From positions 1-10,299 of the forward strand of contig JAQGKJ010000563.1 in the NCBI GenBank assembly GCA_028290165.1: a DNA stretch of 10,299 nucleotides, in the 5' to 3' direction. The notes beneath the pieces are model-generated. The model ran no database searches. It was not told the origin of the DNA and was given only the letters and a program-made list of their open reading frames with translations. Positions 6,539 through 10,299 of the stretch are shown piece by piece (position 1 is the stretch's first letter; each line of letters begins with the position of its first letter). Origin of the DNA: Bradyrhizobium sp. Lineage in GTDB: Bacteria; Pseudomonadota; Alphaproteobacteria; Rhizobiales; Xanthobacteraceae. The translations under genes and the position numbers were made by a program.

Positions 6539-8536
6539 GTGTTCACGAAAATCCTGATCGCCAATCGCGGTGAAATCGCCTGCCGCATTGCGCGAACTTG
6601 TCACCGGTTGGGGATTGCCGTCGCCGGGGTCCACTCCACGGCCGATGCCGAGGCCTTGCATGTCAAGGTGATCGGCGAGTCCGTCGAGATCGGCAACCCG
6701 GCCGCTGCCGACAGCTACCTGAGGATCGACGCCGTGATCGATGCTGCGAAAATCTCCGGCGCGCAGGCCATTCATCCCGGCTTTGGCTTTCTTGCCGAAA
6801 ATGCCACGTTCGCGCGCGCGGTCGAGGCCGCAGGCCTGGTCTTCATCGGTCCGACGCCCGAGGTCATCGAGCGGCTCGGTGACAAGGCGTCCGCGAAGCG
6901 CGAAGCCGAAGCGGCCGGTGTGCCGACGGTCCCCGGAAGCAAGACGCCGAGTGAAGACGCCGCCGAGATCGCCAGGATCGTGCGCGAAGTCGGGCTTCCG
7001 GTGATGCTGAAGGCTGCGGCGGGAGGCGGCGGCAAAGGCATGCGCGCCGTCTCACATCTCGAAGGCGCTTCCAGCGAAATCGAATCCGCCATGCGCGAAG
7101 CAAAAAATTCTTTTGGCTATGCTGGCCTGATCGTCGAAAAGCTGATCGAGCGCGGGCGCCATATCGAAATACAGATCGCCGGTGATGGCAAAGGCAACGT
7201 GGTTCACCTGTTCGAGCGCGAATGTTCGCTGCAGCGACGTCACCAGAAGCTCATCGAGGAAGCCCCCGCGGCCAATCTCCCTCCGTCGCTTCGTGAAAAA
7301 ATGATCGCCGACGCGGTGCGATTATCCAAGCGCCTGAACTATCGCGGGGTCGGCACCGTCGAATTTATCCTGAGCGGCGAAAGCTATTATTTCCTGGAGG
7401 TAAATCCGCGCCTCCAGGTCGAGCATCCCGTCACCGAAATGGTGACTGGCATCGATATCGTCGAGACCATGCTGCGCATCGCCGCCGGCGAGGGATTGCC
7501 TTTTGCCCAGCGCGACGTGCGCTGCCACGGCCATGCCGTCGAGGCGCGAATCTGCGCGGAAGATCCTGCGAACAATTTTCTCCCCTGCTCCGGGGATCTC
7601 GCTTACGTCAAATTTCCGGCCGATCGCGTTCGCGTCGAGACCGGCGTCGAAAGCGGGTCAACTGCCACGCCCTATTACGATTCAATGCTGGCCAAGCTGA
7701 TCGCTCACGCCGAAACGCGTGACGAGGCGCTCGGCGTGCTGAGCCGTGCGCTCGACGAAACCTCGATTTTCGGGATCACGACCAATCAGACATTTCTCAA
7801 ACGCTTAATCGGCCTACCCGCGACGCGGGACGCCACGTTCCATACCCGGCTGATCGACGAGCAGATCGACCAGCTGGTAGACAAGGCAACGGGTCCCGAC
7901 ACCGATGCGCTCGCGCTGGGCGCATGTTTCTGGATGATGAGACAACGCCACCCAGCGGCTACCAGCCCGTGGCAGTCGCGTGACATGACCGGATGGAAAA
8001 TGACTGATGGCGGCGACGGGCTGTCGCCGATCCCGATACTGCATCTTGACGCCGCCGGCGCGAGCGCCGAGATCAGATTTGCTCCGCGGCGTGCCGACGG
8101 CGCCATGATGGTCGGCGTCAATGACGACAAGCGGCTGGTCAGATTATTTCCGCTTGGAGACGAAAGCTTCACTGCCGTCGTCGGAACTCGCCGCGAGACG
8201 GTACGGATCTACCAGCATGATCAGACGGTCTTCGTCCACGATCTCCGCGGCATCCATACCCTGACGGCCATACCCTATCTGACCTACATCAGCGCAACTG
8301 CCGAAACGAGCGGCGAACTGCGCGCACCGATGACGGGCATGCTCCTGAAGGTCAACGTAGCAGTCGGCGACAGGGTCAAGGTCGGGGATGTCGCCGCCAT
8401 CCTGGAATCGATGAAGATGGAATTGCGCATCAGCAGCGAAACCGACGGCGTGGTCACCGCGGTCAATTGCCGGGCGGGCGAGACCGTCGAGCGCAACGAA
8501 GTTGTCGTGATCGTCGAGCCGGACCGGCAATCGTAA
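6539..8536 (+). CDS. Acyl-CoA carboxylase, biotin carboxylase / biotin carrier (alpha) subunit
   Basis: A 665-residue subunit that carboxylates its own biotin using ATP and bicarbonate and feeds the beta subunit. The biotin carboxylase domain begins with TKILIANRGEIACRI. It contains the ATP-grasp glycine loop KAAAGGGGKGMR (158-169), FERECSLQRRHQK, and the catalytic set EVNPRLQVEHP (E287, N289, R291, E295), matching numbering in stand-alone biotin carboxylases. A beta-barrel middle domain of the MCC alpha type occupies about 470-580. The C-terminal carrier has ESMKME, with the biotinyl lysine at K626, 39 residues from the end. I chose GTG 6539 because AGAGG lies at 6524-6528 and the protein then begins directly at the conserved strand. 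A longer in-frame ATG at 6467 lies inside the beta gene and adds an unconserved tail. The adjacent beta gene forms the other half of the enzyme, presumably alpha6beta6. Confidence 0.95.
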   Translation: MFTKILIANRGEIACRIARTCHRLGIAVAGVHSTADAEALHVKVIGESVEIGNPAAADSYLRIDAVIDAAKISGAQAIHPGFGFLAENATFARAVEAAGLVFIGPTPEVIERLGDKASAKREAEAAGVPTVPGSKTPSEDAAEIARIVREVGLPVMLKAAAGGGGKGMRAVSHLEGASSEIESAMREAKNSFGYAGLIVEKLIERGRHIEIQIAGDGKGNVVHLFERECSLQRRHQKLIEEAPAANLPPSLREKMIADAVRLSKRLNYRGVGTVEFILSGESYYFLEVNPRLQVEHPVTEMVTGIDIVETMLRIAAGEGLPFAQRDVRCHGHAVEARICAEDPANNFLPCSGDLAYVKFPADRVRVETGVESGSTATPYYDSMLAKLIAHAETRDEALGVLSRALDETSIFGITTNQTFLKRLIGLPATRDATFHTRLIDEQIDQLVDKATGPDTDALALGACFWMMRQRHPAATSPWQSRDMTGWKMTDGGDGLSPIPILHLDAAGASAEIRFAPRRADGAMMVGVNDDKRLVRLFPLGDESFTAVVGTRRETVRIYQHDQTVFVHDLRGIHTLTAIPYLTYISATAETSGELRAPMTGMLLKVNVAVGDRVKVGDVAAILESMKMELRISSETDGVVTAVNCRAGETVERNEVVVIVEPDRQS

Positions 8537-8566
8537 TTCAATTTCGGCACAGGGAGTGGCGCGCAC

Positions 8567-9361
8567 ATGGATCTAAATCTGAAGGGAAAATCGGTCGTGG
8601 TCACTGGAGGCGGCTCCAATATCGGCCGTGCCATCGTTCTTACCTTCGCGGTCGAGGGCGCCCATATCACCGTTGGCGATCTCGACGATGGGCAGGCCGA
8701 AAAGGTGGCCGAGCTGGCCAGGAAGAAGGGTGCCGCGAGCGTTCAGGTCATCAAGACCGACGTGACCGACATGGACCAGGTCAAAGCCATGTTCAAGGCG
8801 GCGACCGACAGACATGGCACTGTCGATGTGCTGGTCAACAATGTGGGCTGGGACCAGTTCATGTTCTTTACCCAGACCACGCCGGAGCTCTGGCAGAAAA
8901 TCATCCAGATCAATTATGTCGGCATGCTCAATTGCACTAAATGCGTCCTCGACATCATGATCCCAAACAAGACGGGCGCCATAGTGTCGATCAGTTCTGA
9001 CGCCAGCCGCGCCGGCGAACCGCGCGAGGCGGTCTATGGCGGCGTCAAGGCAGCGATCAATTCCTTCATGAAGACGATCGCCAAGGAAAACGGCCGCTAC
9101 GGAATCCGCTGCAATGTCGTCTGCCCAGGCGTCACCGTGCCGGAAGAGACCGACGAAATCGGCAGCACCAGTATGTGGACCAAAAAGGACTCCTTTTTCA
9201 CGCCGGAACAGTTCGAAAGGGTCGCAAAGGCATTGCCGCTGCGGAGGCTCGGTCGGGCCGAAGACACCGCCAACGCCGTGGTCTTCCTGGCATCTTCGGC
9301 CGCGGGCTATGTCACCGGCCAGGTCCTGTCGGTCTCGGGCGGATACACCATGATCGGTTAA
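8567..9361 (+). CDS. Short-chain dehydrogenase/reductase, probably a hydroxyacyl-CoA dehydrogenase (BadH-like)
   Basis: A 264-residue classical SDR. The nucleotide loop is VTGGGSNIGRAI (12-23), with Asn in place of the central Gly of TGxxxGxG. D38 at the end of the second strand suggests NAD rather than NADP. NNVG is at 91-94, the catalytic serine is S144, and Y157-x3-K161 completes the triad. The text around VNNVGWDQF, the ISSDASRAG stretch and the C-terminal GQVLSVSGGYTM closely recall BadH, the 2-hydroxycyclohexanecarboxyl-CoA dehydrogenase of Rhodopseudomonas palustris; this comparison is from memory. It likely oxidises a secondary 3-hydroxyacyl-CoA to the 3-oxo form. AGGGAG at 8551-8556 supports the ATG. 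It follows the carboxylase by 30 bases and is in the same position as the SDR genes of atu clusters. Confidence 0.93.
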   Translation: MDLNLKGKSVVVTGGGSNIGRAIVLTFAVEGAHITVGDLDDGQAEKVAELARKKGAASVQVIKTDVTDMDQVKAMFKAATDRHGTVDVLVNNVGWDQFMFFTQTTPELWQKIIQINYVGMLNCTKCVLDIMIPNKTGAIVSISSDASRAGEPREAVYGGVKAAINSFMKTIAKENGRYGIRCNVVCPGVTVPEETDEIGSTSMWTKKDSFFTPEQFERVAKALPLRRLGRAEDTANAVVFLASSAAGYVTGQVLSVSGGYTMIG

Positions 9362-9409
9362 AGATCCGAAAATCATCTGTTGAAAGCAACGAACGACGGG
9401 GAGCGCGCC

Positions 9410-10177
9410 ATGCGATTGGGAAGCGTCAATTACGAAACCAGGGGCAAGGTCGCGATCCTCACGCTCGATGAGCCGAACAAGCTCAACGCCCTGAGCGCAG
9501 GCATCCGCACCGGGATTCTCGAAGGACTGAAAAAGGCTGACGCGGACGACGCCATCCGGGTCGCCATTATCACCGGCAGCGGCGACAAGGCATTTTGCGC
9601 TGGCGCTGACATCGGCAGCTTCGATTTCGATCCGGAGAAAGCTCGCAGCTTCCTGATCGCGGCGCTGGAAGTGCTGGCCGCGCCTGAAAACACGCGCAAG
9701 CCGGTGATATCAGCCGTCAACGGCATCGCCTATGGCGGTGGATTTGAGCTTGCAATAGCGTCCGACTTCGTCATCGCATCAGACCGCGCGCGGTTCGCGG
9801 TGCCGGAAATTAAGCTCGGCCTGTTGCCCGGGTTTGCGATCGTGCGGTTGCAAGACCTGGTGGGCCGCGCCAAGGCCAAGGAAATGAGCATCCTCGGTGA
9901 CCCGATCTCCGCGGAGGAAGCCTGCCGCCTCGGCCTTGTGCTGCGGGTCGTACCGCACGACAGCGTGCTCGCGGAAGCCCTTGCGTTTGCGGAACGCATC
10001 GCGTCGAAGCCGCGCCTGGCAGTGCAAATGGCCAAATCGTTCTACAACCGCGGCCTCGGGGGCGACGAGATGCGTCACGCCATCGACGGCTTTCCACTGC
10101 TCTTTATGCATGAGGACGCGCGCGAGGGCGTCGCGGCCTTTAGGGAGAAACGCGAGCCCAAATTCAGCGATAAGTAA
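9410..10177 (+). CDS. Enoyl-CoA hydratase (crotonase family) with both catalytic glutamates
   Basis: A 255-residue crotonase. The first oxyanion loop is GDKAFCAGADIG. GGGFELA carries E113 and VPEIKLG carries E133, 20 residues apart as in mammalian enoyl-CoA hydratase (E144 and E164), so a true hydratase is likely rather than an isomerase or hydrolase. The C-terminal EDAREGVAAFREKREPKF is the standard ending. I chose ATG 9410 because GGGGAG at 9398-9403 lies 6 bases upstream. An in-frame TTG at 9380 would add ten residues without a ribosome site. It lies 48 bases after the SDR gene and is the last gene of the operon in view. It could add water to the carboxylated enoyl-CoA made by the upstream enzymes, or serve in ordinary beta-oxidation with the SDR. 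Confidence 0.94.
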   Translation: MRLGSVNYETRGKVAILTLDEPNKLNALSAGIRTGILEGLKKADADDAIRVAIITGSGDKAFCAGADIGSFDFDPEKARSFLIAALEVLAAPENTRKPVISAVNGIAYGGGFELAIASDFVIASDRARFAVPEIKLGLLPGFAIVRLQDLVGRAKAKEMSILGDPISAEEACRLGLVLRVVPHDSVLAEALAFAERIASKPRLAVQMAKSFYNRGLGGDEMRHAIDGFPLLFMHEDAREGVAAFREKREPKFSDK

Positions 10178-10299
10178 GTCGCCCCAAACGGTATGTCTCC
10201 AAGTCAGAATGCCTGCCGCCGGCTCCCCATAAGGCCGTCCCGACAGCGTTATCCTCTTGCTGTCTTGACCCAATGGACGAGAGGCCGTGAGGTCATCCG
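10178..10299. other. Downstream region with no supported gene
   Basis: The final 122 bases contain no open frame with a ribosome site that I can defend. A 6-base inverted repeat (GACAGC 10242-10247, GCTGTC 10259-10264) with an 11-base loop is present but is not followed by a T-tract. The operon may end here or continue beyond the window. Confidence 0.5.

Noticed and set aside
4903..6588. A 561-codon open frame on the minus strand, antisense to the carboxylase beta gene
   Set aside because: It lies opposite a clearly conserved carboxyltransferase, shows no recognisable motif and is rich in Arg, Ala, Asp, Gly and His, as expected of a high-GC antisense shadow.
8573..9376. A 267-codon minus-strand frame opposite the SDR gene
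   Set aside because: The plus strand encodes a complete SDR with its catalytic triad and ribosome site. The antisense frame has no family features.
10242..10264. GACAGC/GCTGTC inverted repeat after the last gene as a terminator
   Set aside because: Six base pairs with an 11-base loop and no T-tract. It may be chance.
10265..10299. TTGACC near the right edge as the -35 of a new promoter
   Set aside because: No acceptable -10 box lies 16-18 bases downstream within the window.

Overview
The window is a high-GC, densely packed catabolic locus. Codon use, GTG starts, protein styles and sigma70-like promoters suit an alphaproteobacterium of the Bradyrhizobium/Rhodopseudomonas type. That assignment is inference from sequence character, not from a marker gene. 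Nine protein genes are visible and all look like enzymes of acyl-CoA metabolism. There are no RNA genes, mobile elements or CRISPR arrays.

Layout. At the left edge, on the minus strand, is the N-terminal third of a crotonase-family gene (1-226). A 173-base divergent region follows, with back-to-back promoters and an operator-like palindrome. Rightward come an AMP-forming acyl-CoA synthetase (400-1947), a thiolase-like protein without the usual cysteines (1961-3142) and its DUF35 zinc-ribbon/OB-fold partner (3139-3558), all tightly coupled. A second regulatory region (3559-3736) carries two more copies of the same palindrome, arranged over a promoter. The second block is an acyl-CoA dehydrogenase (3737-4900), the carboxyltransferase (beta) subunit of a biotin-dependent acyl-CoA carboxylase (4912-6519), its biotin carboxylase/biotin carrier (alpha) subunit (6539-8536), a short-chain dehydrogenase (8567-9361) and an enoyl-CoA hydratase (9410-10177). 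The last 122 bases hold no gene I can support.

How the genes may work together. The set (ligase, dehydrogenase, MCC/GCC-type carboxylase, hydratase, SDR) parallels the leucine (Liu) and acyclic-terpene (Atu) pathways. There a beta-methyl-branched acid is activated, desaturated, carboxylated on the branch, hydrated to a tertiary alcohol and cleaved. No HMG-CoA-lyase-type gene lies in the window. The thiolase-like/DUF35 pair resembles the Ltp2-ChsH2 type of retro-aldolase from steroid side-chain degradation, which also cleaves tertiary beta-hydroxyacyl-CoAs. My working hypothesis is a carboxylation-dependent degradation pathway for an unidentified branched or alicyclic acid that ends in aldolase rather than lyase cleavage. 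Both blocks and the divergent crotonase would share one regulator that recognises CGAAC-N4-GTTAG.
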